A stretch of 64,000 bases of DNA from Clitoria ternatea (Eukaryota > Streptophyta > Magnoliopsida > Fabales > Fabaceae): NCBI GenBank assembly GCA_037962975.1, contig CM075669.1, positions 117,506,501 through 117,570,500 of the forward strand. Reading direction: 5' to 3'. Shown in pieces: positions 63,728 to 64,000 of the stretch. Under the pieces are notes generated by a model. The model was not told where the DNA came from, searched no databases, and worked only from the letters and a program-made list of their open reading frames with translations. Both the position numbers and the translations under genes were made by a program. Every line of letters begins with the position of its first letter. The first letter of the stretch is position 1.

Positions 63728-64000
63728 TGATAAATGTTTATTATACATCGATTTCATGATTCAATTGGACTCATTTTGTAAAGAATTTAATGAGATTGGT
63801 GAATAATTAAAGAAAGCTAAACATGAAATCTCTTGTGAAAGATACATTGTGTGCAAATATTATTTTACCAAAATTCTTGAAGAGATGAAGGAACTATAAA
63901 AAATAATCAAAAACCAATAAGCTGGGTCATGTCATGAAGAATTGAAGCATTGCCTCAGCCCTTGTCACGCTTAGAGTCACTTGAGTGAAGGAGAAAAATG
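63728..64000 (+). repeat. Element E 3' LTR, first 273 bp
   Basis: Matches 58673 onwards with scattered substitutions (for example TTAATTTC/TCGATTTC, GGAATC/GGACTC). The remainder lies beyond the window. Confidence 0.9.

Larger units (their letters stand above)
58673..64000 (+). mobile_element. Element E: Athila-type element lacking most of pol
   Basis: The 5' LTR begins TGATAAGTGTTTATTATACA at 58673, and a matching 3' LTR begins at 63728 (TGATAAATG) and leaves the window. Between them are gag and protease relics, but no RT, RNase H or integrase. The coding part ends near 61626 and is followed by the usual post-pol spacer. The gap of about 3.5 kb of pol looks like one deletion. GTCTC (58668-58672) should be the TSD. 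Confidence 0.85.

Overview
This window is repetitive DNA from a flowering plant. The tRNA-iMet and tRNA-Asp primer sites, the Athila, Tekay and Sirevirus retroelement lineages, the CACTA transposon and the Cassandra 5S-bearing LTR are all plant-specific. The LTR types look legume-like (Phaseoleae), but that is an inference. I found no host gene, tRNA gene or bacterial-type gene. Essentially all of the 64 kb can be read as retrotransposons inserted into one another. Five insertions have exact 5-bp target-site duplications (TSDs), which makes the nesting order readable.

Layout. 1-1619: right end of an Athila-type LTR (J). 1620-2979 and 6371-6396: a minus-strand Ty3/gypsy LTR (H), split by solo LTR G (2980-6365, TSD AATCT). 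6397-7894 and 35877-35910: pieces of a plus-strand gypsy LTR (I). Inside I lies the decayed minus-strand Tekay chromovirus B (7895-35871, TSD TCTAC). B itself contains solo LTR K (10644-13497, TSD AGTGG), the near-complete Athila element A (15871-30477, TSD CTGGG) and a Cassandra-like LTR with a 5S rRNA-derived segment (32394-32890). 35911-39856: decayed minus-strand Athila element F, which holds I. 39857-56275: minus-strand Sirevirus-like copia element D, with pol, an env-like third ORF and one LTR. Its integrase is split by Tekay element C (45483-55546, TSD ATTTG), which has an intact 1476-codon gag-pol and nearly identical LTRs. 56276-58649: deletion derivative of a CACTA transposon. 58673-64000: Athila-type element E, which retains gag and protease but no reverse transcriptase or integrase, and runs off the window.

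How the parts work. Only C looks capable of autonomous transposition: it has primer site, polypurine tract, LTRs, and Gag, protease, RT, RNase H, integrase and chromodomain in one frame. A has good LTRs, but its pol carries an internal stop and a frameshift. B, D, F and E are eroded. LTR divergence counted by eye (about 5 differences for C, about 21 per 2025 bp for A, many plus a 0.4-kb indel for B) agrees with the nesting order.

The most unusual structure lies in noncoding parts. LTR G holds ten small hairpins with different stems and almost the same five-base loop (TGGGA or TGAGA). Two short motifs (CCGAGTGA and CGCYCAAGCG) recur in clusters in Athila and Tekay LTRs that are otherwise unrelated. 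The gypsy LTRs I and B carry a diverged repeat with a period near 180 bp. LTR-encoded splice donors suggest leader introns in A and C.
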